Positions 55,082 to 62,720 of a stretch of DNA of 64,000 nt are shown here, piece by piece. The notes under the pieces are model-generated. The model was not told where the DNA came from. It worked only from the letters and a program-made list of their open reading frames with translations, and did not search any database. A program made the position numbers and the translations under genes. The DNA is taken from positions 49,833 through 113,832 of the IMG/VR virus record IMGVR_UViG_3300009001_000006. One strand, written 5' to 3'. This DNA is from a virus. Within the stretch, counting starts at the first letter, position 1; each line of letters begins with the position of its first letter.

Positions 55082-55921
55082 TTATGGCACAATAGTGCTT
55101 TGTAATATATTTTGAGAATATGAGCTACAAGGATTTCCATCATTATCATATGCGTCTGGGTCAGGTACGCAAATTCCTAAATCACACTTTTCACATTCAC
55201 CACAAGCGGCTCCGGGCATACATCTCCCAAATTCACATTTAGCGCAGTCTAGTAATAGAGGATTACAACCAGGAACACATTTACCAGTGATGGATGATGT
55301 ATAATAACATTTTAAAGGATCTATGCAACTACCATCACAACAGTAAGTTTTGTCACCCTCTGTGCATAAAAATGTATTTGGGTTTTGACCATTGGTGCAA
55401 AAAGCTACATCGTTATTGCATTCTAAACACTGCTCTTGAAGAGTTGGACCGGGGCCTGGCAGATCATCACATGAATAAGTACCAAGACCACTGCTGTTAC
55501 ATATATAACACGGTCCACATAACTGACAGCCAACGCTCATGATCTCTTTACAAGTTGGCTGTAAAAAAGCATTTAATCCAGGAGCATGAATAGAACAAGG
55601 ATTAAGATAATCTGCGTGATACCATTTCCCTCTCAAGCAAGACACACAAGCATTATCAGGATGAATATCTCCATCTAAACAAGCTGGATTCCATGTGCCT
55701 GGACCTCCAATACTTGCTATGTTTACAAGACCAGACAAAGCTCCAGAACTAGCTGTTAAACCTAGTATAGAACCTGTTTGTCTAGCATCACTAGCAGGAA
55801 CCTCATTACCTATAACACCCCTAACATTAGGATCATTATTAATAATAGGCTCATCTGGTATCTGATTCACAGGTACCTGTGGTACGATTTTTGATCCATT
55901 TATAATAACAGGTCTATTCAT
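55082..55921 (-). CDS. cysteine-rich protein
   Basis: 279 residues. The first ~95 residues are cysteine-free and Ile/Val/Gly-rich ('GSILGLTASSGALSGLVN'); the rest has over 30 cysteines in CxxC pairs ('CQLCGPCYIC', 'CGECEKCDLGIC'). It ends 'NILQSTIVP', the shared hydrophobic-Pro end. The two-part layout suggests a membrane- or assembly-contacting head and a disulfide-rich body. It lies 9 bases after another cysteine-rich gene. Confidence 0.68.
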   Translation of the reverse strand: MNRPVIINGSKIVPQVPVNQIPDEPIINNDPNVRGVIGNEVPASDARQTGSILGLTASSGALSGLVNIASIGGPGTWNPACLDGDIHPDNACVSCLRGKWYHADYLNPCSIHAPGLNAFLQPTCKEIMSVGCQLCGPCYICNSSGLGTYSCDDLPGPGPTLQEQCLECNNDVAFCTNGQNPNTFLCTEGDKTYCCDGSCIDPLKCYYTSSITGKCVPGCNPLLLDCAKCEFGRCMPGAACGECEKCDLGICVPDPDAYDNDGNPCSSYSQNILQSTIVP

Positions 55922-55930
55922 ATTATTAAT

Positions 55931-56800
55931 CTAAGGTATTAAGTTAATAGAAAGTGCATCTGCATCGTAAACACAAGAACAAGTATCAGCATCAAATTTA
56001 CTATCTTCATTTTGTTCTTTGCATTTATCTTCATTTAGGTTACAAACACATGTACAATCAGCCAAACCATTGAAGACCCTATTCAATACTTCTGGCTGAT
56101 CTTGTGGACATTCTGTTTGGCCAGCAGGAGTAAATAAAGGAGGTTCAGATCCGTAATTGCGAAATTTACACTCACACCTACCGCTTTTTTCAAGAGGATT
56201 ATCTGGATTATTATAAAATAAGTCTATTACACAAACAGTAACTGCGCTACACTGACTTACACAAATTTTTCTTTTATGACTAGCATCCTCCCACTCACAC
56301 TCTTCGCAATTTTTAATGCAGTCGGTACCGCAATTATCTGGTATGCACTTTCCTTTAGAGTTGCATTCATAACCCTCTCCGCATTTGTCTACCCATTTAT
56401 CCCCCCCAGGACTTTGTGGATCTGCTACGCACTTTACGCAAGGATCTGGTACTGGCAATGGATTCCCAGGGATATTGATCAATGGGGCCGTTTTACTCAC
56501 CCATTTTCTGACAGAACGAGGTTTCGCATCGGGCTTGCCTACTGCTTTCTCTGTACAATCTTTGCAGGGTTTTTCTATATTTTTGATGATCTTTCTCTGA
56601 TTTTTCCTATCCCATTCACAAGTGCTGCAGGGAAAGAGATTATTGTGGTGTATCCAACTTGATGCGGGAACCTGCTGACCACGTATATTTAAAAAATACG
56701 ATTCGCAAGATTCACACTCCCATTGCGTTAAAGGTGCGCATTTGAGATAAGGATTATCACTAACAATAATAGGTGGTCCTGTTCTTGATTCTGTGCCCAT
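55931..56800 (-). CDS. cysteine-rich protein, paralogue of 57230
   Basis: 289 residues, rich in CxxC pairs ('CESCESYF', 'PCSTCEWD', 'PCKDCTEK', 'DPCVKCVADP'). The spacing and the 'PCKxC...PxxPCxKCV' order match the protein encoded at 57230, so they are paralogues. It ends 'DALSINLIP'. Probably extracellular or virion-borne; no signal peptide seen. Confidence 0.7.
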   Translation of the reverse strand: MGTESRTGPPIIVSDNPYLKCAPLTQWECESCESYFLNIRGQQVPASSWIHHNNLFPCSTCEWDRKNQRKIIKNIEKPCKDCTEKAVGKPDAKPRSVRKWVSKTAPLINIPGNPLPVPDPCVKCVADPQSPGGDKWVDKCGEGYECNSKGKCIPDNCGTDCIKNCEECEWEDASHKRKICVSQCSAVTVCVIDLFYNNPDNPLEKSGRCECKFRNYGSEPPLFTPAGQTECPQDQPEVLNRVFNGLADCTCVCNLNEDKCKEQNEDSKFDADTCSCVYDADALSINLIP

Positions 56801-56823
56801 TATATTAAAACTCCTATGTTTTA

Positions 56824-57165
56824 TTAATTGCTATAAGCTGTGGCTAGCCTATAATTGCTTACTACTTCTTCTGATAAAAGTTTAGAAAAAATATGGGGGA
56901 AAGCAAAACCATCGTCACGAACCTGGTCTTTGAGCATAAAACATACACCATAATTCATGTTATAAAAACTATCTCTATAGGAATCTGGAGGAGGTAGGTA
57001 TGTTAAACTATCTCTATAGCCATCATAGTATCTATACGCTCGATTATTCTTATATGTCTTTGGTAAAGAATCTTGAGCATTATAGGTGTTTCGACAATTA
57101 AAGTTCATTCCTGCTCTATCATTTTTCTTGATATATCCACCATATCTATAATAAATCATATACAA
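56824..57165 (-). CDS. 113-residue partner protein (copy 2)
   Basis: 113 residues, Tyr/Arg/Asp-rich, beginning 'MYMIYYRYGGYIKKNDR'. It has the same length as the protein at 58228 and shares its start pattern (M..IY..YG..I.K..R) and a C-terminal F-P...S...V...RL.[AT].Y segment ('FAFPHIFSK', 'YRLATAYSN'). It precedes a cysteine-rich gene in the same way. Function unknown. Confidence 0.62.
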   Translation of the reverse strand: MYMIYYRYGGYIKKNDRAGMNFNCRNTYNAQDSLPKTYKNNRAYRYYDGYRDSLTYLPPPDSYRDSFYNMNYGVCFMLKDQVRDDGFAFPHIFSKLLSEEVVSNYRLATAYSN

Positions 57166-57229
57166 CTTTCTTATTAATGTTTAAAGGCATTTATTATTAT
57201 TGGTCTATTATTCATTCATTTAAATATAT

Positions 57230-58225
57230 TTATGGTAATAGAGATAGTCCTAAACTGCTCTTAGGAGTATAGCAGCCGCCACTACCGTCGCAAACTGCTG
57301 GAGGTATGCAAATATCTACACAGCCCCAATTGCCAGGAGATTTTTCTCTACATTCTTGACAACTGCTTGTAACCTCTAATGCACCAAATGACTGAGAATT
57401 AGGTGTACAATCAGCACACATAGGCACACATTTACATTTATCAGGATCAAGCTTTGTCTGACCAAAGCAAGTAACAGTACATTCGCAACCCTTACAATTA
57501 GCCTTAAGACTAGGCTCTGCTTCGGTACACATTTGATATCCGTCTATCAGTTGTGTCATTGATATTCCTGCTGGATTATAAGGCAAAAACATACAAACAC
57601 AATTACCCTTAGTTCCTGTAGTAGGATTTCCACCTACACAAATATTATTGTCTAAATTTCTACATATATTTTTGCATTTTTTTCTTCTGCCTACTTTTGT
57701 ACACTCTTCACATACTCCGCAAGGAGTGTCGCAACAAACACATCTAGGCATCTTGGGGTTGCTAGTATCACATTCACAATTAGATGCACCAGGATTTTGA
57801 GCTGCGCAATCCTGCCAAACCTCTCTGGGGTTAGGAAAAAGAAATAGTACACACTTATCGCAAGGACTGCCCGGAGAAGGTTTATCTATTATTTTTTTAT
57901 CTGACCAAATATACGATATGCCATATTTTGTTTGTAGAGTTTTTCTTTCACCTGGTATGCATTTCTTACAAGGTTCGTCGAATTCGGTTGTAACCTGTAA
58001 TGGCAACATACCATCAGGAGCAGCTACAACTTCACACTCTTCGCATCTTTGTTGGTCAGAAAAACTTTTAAAAACATAAGTAGCGGAACCTCGCTGCATT
58101 AACTTGAAGCAAGTACCGCAATTACCTTCCTCACCTGCACTCATACAATAACCATTATTTACCTCACAACCATATTGAACCCCATCTCTTGGTCCACCTG
58201 GTGGCACTCTACTTACACATGGCAT
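57230..58225 (-). CDS. cysteine-rich protein, paralogue of 55931
   Basis: 331 residues with about 40 cysteines ('CEECEVV', 'PCKKCIPG', 'PCDKCVLF', 'CGVCEECTK', 'CKGCECTVTC'). The central 'PCKKC...PGSPCDKCV' order matches the protein at 55931. It ends 'SLGLSLLP'. Second gene after a candidate late promoter (58612). It starts 2 bases after the upstream gene. Confidence 0.7.
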   Translation of the reverse strand: MPCVSRVPPGGPRDGVQYGCEVNNGYCMSAGEEGNCGTCFKLMQRGSATYVFKSFSDQQRCEECEVVAAPDGMLPLQVTTEFDEPCKKCIPGERKTLQTKYGISYIWSDKKIIDKPSPGSPCDKCVLFLFPNPREVWQDCAAQNPGASNCECDTSNPKMPRCVCCDTPCGVCEECTKVGRRKKCKNICRNLDNNICVGGNPTTGTKGNCVCMFLPYNPAGISMTQLIDGYQMCTEAEPSLKANCKGCECTVTCFGQTKLDPDKCKCVPMCADCTPNSQSFGALEVTSSCQECREKSPGNWGCVDICIPPAVCDGSGGCYTPKSSLGLSLLP

Positions 58226-58227
58226 AA

Positions 58228-58569
58228 TTATCTTCCTCCTTTATATACAGCTGTTAGTCTACTATGTCCTACGGCACTACCACTATGTGGACTAACAACC
58301 GGAGGAAAACTAATCATATGAGGTTTGTTTTTATCTATTAGGTGATTTCTTGTTAGTCCCGAAGTAAAATTTATATGGTCACTAGGAACTTGGTCAACAT
58401 AATCAGGAAAACTATTATCATTACTATATTGATCTGGTAAGCTAGAATCAATTTCAGGATATAAAACATCACCATCATCATTTTCGGCAAATGTTTCGTT
58501 TGAGGCAAAATTGAAATTTCTATTAGATTTAGAAATTCTTGAGCCATAAGATACGTATATACTATTCAT
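58228..58569 (-). CDS. 113-residue partner protein (copy 1)
   Basis: 113 residues, Asp/Ser/Asn-rich, first gene of the minus-strand late region. It begins 'MNSIYVSYGSRISKSNR' and ends with 'SFPPVVSPH' and 'GHSRLTAVYKG', matching the copy at 56824 at both ends. It precedes a cysteine-rich gene by 2 bases. Function unknown; an assembly partner is plausible. Confidence 0.62.
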   Translation of the reverse strand: MNSIYVSYGSRISKSNRNFNFASNETFAENDDGDVLYPEIDSSLPDQYSNDNSFPDYVDQVPSDHINFTSGLTRNHLIDKNKPHMISFPPVVSPHSGSAVGHSRLTAVYKGGR

Positions 58570-58611
58570 AATAAGCCTGTAGTTTGTGGTTGTGTTCTGC
58601 TTTGTCTATTA

Positions 58612-58627
58612 TAGGTATACACTATTT
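58612..58627 (-). promoter_or_regulatory. candidate late promoter motif upstream of the cysteine-rich cluster
   Basis: Minus strand AATAGTGTATACCTAT lies about 43 bases before the start at 58569, in the gap between divergent genes. It shares AATAGTGTATA with the element at 45361. Confidence 0.5.
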
Positions 58628-58648
58628 TTATACAAAAGGGCGTTGATG

Positions 58649-60103
58649 ATGACTAAGCAAATATTAACTATGGACCAGGTGGAAAAATATGAAAAAATCT
58701 ATTTTGGGTCAAAAGAAAAGATTAGTGGGATTTACGGAATTGTTTTTTATAGAAATGATGTTAATGGTGTGAAAATTTATATTGGAAATAGTATTGATAT
58801 TATAGCTAGATGTAAAGAACATGTTAGGAATTTGACTGGTACTTCTGGACGGAAAATTAATAAAACTTCGAAAAAGTTAATACAGTGTTATAAGAATAAA
58901 AATTATAAGATGGTTTTTGTGGTATTGGAACGATGTAATGAAAATGTGGTCATGAGCAAAGAACGTGAATATCAGCATAAGTGGGTGAAGCGGAATTTAT
59001 TAAATAATTGGGTGGCATCTAATATAGATGAAATTAAGCCATGGTTAGATAAATGTATTAAAAGTAAAGCCTATACAAAACATTTTAAATATAGTGAAAA
59101 GAATTTTTATAATGGTACTCCTTGTAAGGAAAGTCTTAGTGTAAGTTCAGGCGGATATGCTAGAATTCAGGTTCGTATTAATAGCAAAGACAAACATATA
59201 TTTAAGCATAGAGCAGCTTATTACGAAAAGCACAATGAATATCCAGAATTAGTTCGTCATTTATGTAATAATAGATGTTGTTATAATCCTGATCATTTAA
59301 CATCTGGAAATTATAGTGAAAATAGTTTAGATAAAAGAGGGGATTTTCCAGAAAGATTTGAAAAAGATTGGGTGAGGCTGGAAGGTGACGCAGATAAGTT
59401 AACAACATTATATGGATGGAAAAGAAATTGTACACGAAAAGGGGTTCGCATATCAGCGACAGTTTATCGATGGGAAAAGAAATTAGGATTAAGAGATAAT
59501 TATCCTGATATTTACTATAACAAAAGAGCTATGCGAACAAAGTTGTGGAGAAGAAAAGATATACAGGAATTTATACAGAATTGTGGGGATAAGTATGGAA
59601 ACAGTAATGTAAAAATAGCTAAGGCATTAAATACGGAATATGGATTAGAACTAACACCTCGGCAATTAAGCCAAATGAAAAATAAGATGAAGGGCAAATC
59701 AAGAAATAGAAAAAGAGTAAAGAATGCGGATCTGACAGGGGCGACTAGTGTGATAAAAGAATACTATCAGTCAAAGACAGATGAAGAAATTAAAGATATA
59801 TGCAATGCCAAATTAGGTACTTCATATCAAACGGGCACAATAAGAGCAATGAGATTTGATTTAAGTTTATATAAGCCTCAAATGATTCAAGACAAGGTGG
59901 GGGATTTATACAGAAGAGATGCTGTATCTAGGTGGGGGATAGAGGCGGAAAAGTTAGTGGAATATTTTGGGGAAGAGTATTCAGATGGGGAATTAGCAAA
60001 GATATGTAATAGGGAGTATGGGGAAGATATGGGGTTTGATGAGGGGGTGATTCAAGAACTAAGGCAGCTAGTAGGATCTGGGGATACTGTGGGGCAAACT
60101 TGA
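58649..60103 (+). CDS. GIY-YIG plus HNH homing-type endonuclease
   Basis: 484 residues from the second of two adjacent ATGs (58646, 58649), preceded by an AAGGG site; a longer in-frame start at 58586 is not needed by any domain. The N-terminal GIY-YIG domain has 'SGIYGIVFYRNDVNG' and 'KIYIGNSIDIIARCKEH'. An HNH domain follows ('HRAAYYEKHNEYPELVRHLC', 'CCYNPDHLTSGNYSEN'). The C-terminal ~240 residues carry repeated HTH-like units, probably for DNA recognition. Having both nuclease folds in one chain is unusual. Confidence 0.85.
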   Translation: MTKQILTMDQVEKYEKIYFGSKEKISGIYGIVFYRNDVNGVKIYIGNSIDIIARCKEHVRNLTGTSGRKINKTSKKLIQCYKNKNYKMVFVVLERCNENVVMSKEREYQHKWVKRNLLNNWVASNIDEIKPWLDKCIKSKAYTKHFKYSEKNFYNGTPCKESLSVSSGGYARIQVRINSKDKHIFKHRAAYYEKHNEYPELVRHLCNNRCCYNPDHLTSGNYSENSLDKRGDFPERFEKDWVRLEGDADKLTTLYGWKRNCTRKGVRISATVYRWEKKLGLRDNYPDIYYNKRAMRTKLWRRKDIQEFIQNCGDKYGNSNVKIAKALNTEYGLELTPRQLSQMKNKMKGKSRNRKRVKNADLTGATSVIKEYYQSKTDEEIKDICNAKLGTSYQTGTIRAMRFDLSLYKPQMIQDKVGDLYRRDAVSRWGIEAEKLVEYFGEEYSDGELAKICNREYGEDMGFDEGVIQELRQLVGSGDTVGQT

Positions 60104-60428
60104 TAGTTTAGGTATTACATTTTATATAGATAGTGCTTACTATTTTTGGACCACCCGCCCTTTTTCAGAGCAGCGAACACATACCCAAGCAAAACAAAAA
60201 AACCCCCCTATGTAGGTAGGTATATATGTAAGGTATTGATAGATATAGACTTGCGTGTATGTCTGCCGACCGGCCCCCTCTTTGGTGGGGTAATAAAAGA
60301 AAAAACTTTTGGCATGATATTTGCACTAGAAAAAAATAAAAAAATTTTTCAGAAAGTACTTGACACCTGACGATACTAGGTATATACTTGAGACATAACA
60401 AGTAACCAAGAAAGAAAAGGAAAAAGAC
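60104..60428 (+). other. intergenic control region 1 of the small-gene island
   Basis: 325 bases without a convincing gene. It holds GACCGGCC next to a CCCCCTCTTTGGTGGGG hairpin (60274-60290), then an A/T-rich stretch and a promoter at 60360. Short ORFs on both strands here lack ribosome sites. Confidence 0.7.
60360..60388 (+). promoter_or_regulatory. sigma70-type promoter P1
   Basis: TTGACA (60360-60365), a 17-base spacer and TATACT (60383-60388), followed by an AAGGAA ribosome site and the ATG at 60429. Confidence 0.8.
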
Positions 60429-60620
60429 ATGAAAAAGCTCATCCCCTACTTCGAAGCAAACGGCGTTCGGTACACTATCCTCAATAAGATGCGAATCTTT
60501 CTTTCGCAGAACAATCAAGTTCTTGCTGTTCAATCAGCAGATACCTTTCCTGCTAAGGTTTCACAAGATCCACTCTTGGTCCGCTTTTGGCAGAACGAAC
60601 TGAATCGAGAATATGCTTGA
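60429..60620 (+). CDS. small protein, early island
   Basis: 63 residues: starts 'MKKLIPYFEANGVRYTILNK' and ends 'FWQNELNREYA'. Probably a compact alpha/beta protein. It has its own promoter 64 bases upstream and an AAGGAAAAAG ribosome site. No family recognised. Confidence 0.75.
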   Translation: MKKLIPYFEANGVRYTILNKMRIFLSQNNQVLAVQSADTFPAKVSQDPLLVRFWQNELNREYA

Positions 60621-60748
60621 CCCCATATTGGAGTAGATCTATCCCCCAAAAGAATTGCTAGCCAAAGGTAAGTGCTTGGTAAATAAAGACTTACAAGCGA
60701 TTCGACCGGCCGGCCCCCTCTGTGGTGGGGGTGTACAAGTGTTCCACT

Positions 60749-60816
60749 AGCAAACGCTGTGCCAAACGAGAGCAAAATGCCAGAAAGTTTTGTCAAATTT
60801 TCTTGACATAAAAATT
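60749..60816 (+). repeat. island repeat copy A
   Basis: Starts AGCAAACGCTGTGCCAAA and ends in a 36-base block (60780-60815) identical to the copy at 61941-61976. That block contains a TTGACA without a matching -10 in this copy. A third, partial copy is at 63295. Confidence 0.85.
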
Positions 60817-60828
60817 CCAAAATTATTG

Positions 60829-60857
60829 TTGACGACTAAAGATTGCTTTGGTATAAT
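60829..60857 (+). promoter_or_regulatory. sigma70-type promoter P2
   Basis: TTGACG (60829-60834), a 17-base spacer and TATAAT (60852-60857). The following GTCGATATAAGGA leader is shared with P4 and, partly, P6. Confidence 0.85.
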
Positions 60858-60901
60858 GTCGATATAAGGAATAAGGAAAAGAAAACTAAGGAGAAATAAA
60901 A

Positions 60902-61048
60902 ATGGAAATGCAAATCCTCTACATTTCAGATTGCTGCGGTTCATATCTTGACGATTGCCATATCGAATATGGTATCTGCAACGATTGCGGTGAGCATTGT
61001 GAAGTGCTGACCGAAGAATATCCTGCTACCCCCGTTTGTGGGGGTTGA
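60902..61048 (+). CDS. mini zinc-ribbon protein (copy 1)
   Basis: 48 residues. Cysteines lie in 'DCCGSYLDDCH' and 'ICNDCGEHCEV', a small treble-clef or zinc-ribbon pattern. It is a paralogue of the protein at 62721, which has 'DCCNEP...ICPKCGEHC'. A strong AAGGAG site precedes the ATG. The 3' end encodes the CCCCCGTTTGTGGGGG hairpin, and the stop codon lies inside the -35 box of the next promoter. Confidence 0.72.
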   Translation: MEMQILYISDCCGSYLDDCHIEYGICNDCGEHCEVLTEEYPATPVCGG

Positions 61049-61072
61049 CAACACAAAAAAATTTGCTAGACT
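61029..61072 (+). promoter_or_regulatory. hairpin abutting sigma70-type promoter P3
   Basis: CCCCC/GGGGG stem (61029-61033 with 61040-61044) directly followed by TTGACA (61045-61050), a 16-base spacer and TAGACT (61067-61072). A 24-base leader with AAGGAG leads to the ATG at 61097. Confidence 0.78.
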
Positions 61073-61096
61073 TTGGATAACTAAGGAGAAAACAAA

Positions 61097-61276
61097 ATGA
61101 CGATTTACCCAAGTATGAACGACTACCGCAAGTATTTCAACACCATGACAACCGATCTTCTTTCGGTATGGGTTGAGGTTGCAGAACATAAACTGCCGAA
61201 CTATACTAGGATCGAGGAGGTCGAAACCGTAAAGGCCGCTCTAATCGTAGCCCGTCAAGTATTGTCCACCCGATAG
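61097..61276 (+). CDS. small protein of 'VAEHKLPNY' family (copy 1)
   Basis: 59 residues: starts 'MTIYPSMNDYRKYFNTMTTD' and contains 'LLSVWVEVAEHKLPNYTR'. The protein at 62059 has 'MLSVWIEVAEHKLPNYRR' in the same place, so the two are paralogues. AAGGAG lies 8 bases before the ATG. Likely helical; function unknown. Confidence 0.78.
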   Translation: MTIYPSMNDYRKYFNTMTTDLLSVWVEVAEHKLPNYTRIEEVETVKAALIVARQVLSTR

Positions 61277-61288
61277 GAAACCGAAAGA

Positions 61289-61579
61289 ATGAATACTGAA
61301 AAACTCATGCAACAATACCCGATTCTCACTGACGCTTGGAATCAGTGTACCCTAATCTGGAAAGGTGTTGAGCAGAACGGAACGGTTCACAAGTTCAATC
61401 GAAAAGAATTGAGAAAAATTGTAAAGGCTAACCGTCGGTCGGTCGATAAGAGACTGGTGGGCGGGAATGACCACATGATTGAAAAGGTAGGAAAGCCTGG
61501 CTCCCCCGAAAGAGTGGTTGCGTTGGCTGCCCAATATGCTAGACTGAGTGAAAGCGAATCGTCACCCTTTGGAGAATGA
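61289..61579 (+). CDS. small protein, early island
   Basis: 96 residues, basic and helical: 'KFNRKELRKIVKANRRSVDK' with 'ERVVALAAQYARLSESE' near the end. It follows the previous gene by 12 bases in the same transcription unit. Base use is GC-rich compared with the structural genes. Function unknown. Confidence 0.68.
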   Translation: MNTEKLMQQYPILTDAWNQCTLIWKGVEQNGTVHKFNRKELRKIVKANRRSVDKRLVGGNDHMIEKVGKPGSPERVVALAAQYARLSESESSPFGE

Positions 61580-61583
61580 TAGA

Positions 61584-61820
61584 ATGACAACCTACGAAAA
61601 AATGACAACGCGAGAACTTGACGCTTGGATCCGGGAAGGCGGGAAAGACTTGAGCGATAATGCTCAAACGTACACCCCAGCAAAGTATAGGCTGGTGGCC
61701 CATATGGTACGCTCTGCCGTTCGTGAGAGGCTGCGACGACTTCGCCATGCCGACTGGCTGGAGAAGGAATACGCTTGGGAAACTGAACGGGCGATCAGGG
61801 GTGGTACAGGGTGGAGTTGA
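61584..61820 (+). CDS. small protein, early island
   Basis: 78 residues from ATG 61584, with GGAG 9 bases upstream; an in-frame ATG at 61548 lies inside the previous gene. It begins 'MTTYEKMTTRELDAWIREGG' and has a basic 'VRERLRRLRHADW' helix. No family recognised. Last gene before control region 3. Confidence 0.68.
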   Translation: MTTYEKMTTRELDAWIREGGKDLSDNAQTYTPAKYRLVAHMVRSAVRERLRRLRHADWLEKEYAWETERAIRGGTGWS

Positions 61821-61909
61821 TCCCTCATTAGGGTGGGCGTTCGTAAGTTGTTGCTACGTAAGGACTTACGGCCTGCCCGGCCGGCCGAACCCCACTTGCG
61901 AGGGGTATT

Positions 61910-61976
61910 AGCAAATGCCGTGCCAAAAGCACACAAAATACCAGAAAGTTTTGTCAAATTTTCTTGACATAAAAAT
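61910..61976 (+). repeat. island repeat copy B
   Basis: AGCAAATGCCGTGCCAAAA followed by the 36-base block identical to copy A (61941-61976). The spacing from hairpin to repeat is similar to that in control region 2. Confidence 0.85.
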
Positions 61977-61989
61977 GCAGAAAAATCTC

Positions 61990-62018
61990 TTGACAATTCA
62001 AGTTTCGTATGGTAGAAT
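61990..62018 (+). promoter_or_regulatory. sigma70-type promoter P4
   Basis: TTGACA (61990-61995), a 17-base spacer and TAGAAT (62013-62018). The following GTCGATATAAG leader matches that of P2. The -35 and spacer start (TTGACAATTCAAGTTT) resemble those of P6. Confidence 0.82.
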
Positions 62019-62058
62019 GTCGATATAAGAAGTAAGAGAGAAAGAAAGAGAGAAAAAA

Positions 62059-62256
62059 ATGACAACGCTACAAGCACAATACAACAGTCTTCAAGAGCAA
62101 TTCCACAAGATGAGCAATGAAATGCTCTCAGTGTGGATTGAAGTAGCAGAACACAAACTGCCAAACTATCGCCGAACCGAAGAGATGCTGTCGGTTCTCA
62201 ATGGCATCCACGCTGCCAAGAGTGTTCAACGCTATCGAGAAAATAATTGGGAGTGA
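62059..62256 (+). CDS. small protein of 'VAEHKLPNY' family (copy 2)
   Basis: 65 residues: a helical N-terminus 'LQAQYNSLQEQFHKMSNE' precedes 'MLSVWIEVAEHKLPNYRR', shared with the protein at 61097. Only the central ~20 residues are strongly conserved, which suggests an interaction motif. A purine-rich leader precedes the start. Confidence 0.78.
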   Translation: MTTLQAQYNSLQEQFHKMSNEMLSVWIEVAEHKLPNYRRTEEMLSVLNGIHAAKSVQRYRENNWE

Positions 62257-62257
62257 T

Positions 62258-62300
62258 CCCCCAGCGGCGGGGTTGACAAACAGAAAATCTTTGGTATAAT
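62258..62300 (+). promoter_or_regulatory. hairpin abutting sigma70-type promoter P5
   Basis: CCCC/GGGG stem (62258-62272) directly followed by TTGACA (62273-62278), a 16-base spacer and TATAAT (62295-62300), in the same layout as P3. Confidence 0.78.
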
Positions 62301-62319
62301 GTCTGAAAAGAAAGAGAGA

Positions 62320-62520
62320 ATGAGAATGAGAAAGCCTAGTTTCAAGACCGTTGAGAAGAATCTGGTACAGTATGCTAGAAAGATGGATTGCGAAATCGTC
62401 AAACACCACGACGGTTCCTATTCACTGTACGATCGTAAAATGGATTATGTATCCATTACCAAAGCAACTCGACAGCGTGTTGCAAACGAAGTTTACTATT
62501 GGATGAGTGCTAGTAAGTAA
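62320..62520 (+). CDS. small protein, early island
   Basis: 66 residues from ATG 62320. An in-frame ATG at 62299 falls inside the -10 box of P5 and cannot be the start on that transcript; ATG 62326 is a close alternative. The protein begins 'MRMRKPSFKTVEKNLVQYAR' and contains 'HDGSYSLYDRKMDYVSITKA', a small beta-rich body. Function unknown. Confidence 0.72.
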   Translation: MRMRKPSFKTVEKNLVQYARKMDCEIVKHHDGSYSLYDRKMDYVSITKATRQRVANEVYYWMSASK

Positions 62521-62541
62521 GTAAGAGAGAGAGTGAAAGAG

Positions 62542-62718
62542 ATGAGTAAGTATCAAATGTTCAGTACCTATCGTCGCTATGCTGGCGGTTATTTTGAATG
62601 CTACAAGAAAGATGAGTATCTTGGCAACGTGTACGCTAGTACAGAGAAGGCTGCAAGGTATAAAGCCTTCAAGTTGTTTGGTGTTTGGTGCAATGTTTAT
62701 TGGCAAGATGGAGAATGA
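62542..62718 (+). CDS. small protein, early island
   Basis: 58 residues from ATG 62542. It begins 'MSKYQMFSTYRRYAGGYFEC' and continues 'YASTEKAARYKAFKLFG', probably a beta hairpin plus helix. Third in the P5 unit. Function unknown. Confidence 0.7.
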   Translation: MSKYQMFSTYRRYAGGYFECYKKDEYLGNVYASTEKAARYKAFKLFGVWCNVYWQDGE

Positions 62719-62720
62719 AA

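Larger units (their letters stand above)
60621..60901 (+). other. intergenic control region 2 of the small-gene island
   Basis: 281 bases. It holds GGCCGGCC (60708-60715) overlapping the hairpin CCCCCTCTGTGGTGGGGG (60714-60731), repeat copy A (60749-60816) and promoter P2. Only chance ORFs are present. Confidence 0.75.
61821..62058 (+). other. intergenic control region 3 of the small-gene island
   Basis: 238 bases. In order: a CCCTCATTAGGG mini-hairpin, CGTAAGT/ACTTACG inverted arms, GGCCGGCC (61879-61886), hairpin CCCC-loop-GGGG (61890-61905), repeat copy B and promoter P4. Confidence 0.78.

Noticed and set aside
60146-60533. Overlapping ORFs on both strands in control region 1
   Set aside because: They run across the hairpin and promoter, lack ribosome sites and have low-complexity translations.
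61821-61910. Possible tRNA or riboswitch from the nested inverted repeats
   Set aside because: No cloverleaf with a T-loop or anticodon could be drawn; the arms fit simple hairpins.
61352-62164. Several minus-strand ORFs opposite the small-gene island
   Set aside because: Each is a shadow of a plus-strand gene with a promoter and Shine-Dalgarno site; Phe/Leu/Ser-rich translations are typical of antisense frames.
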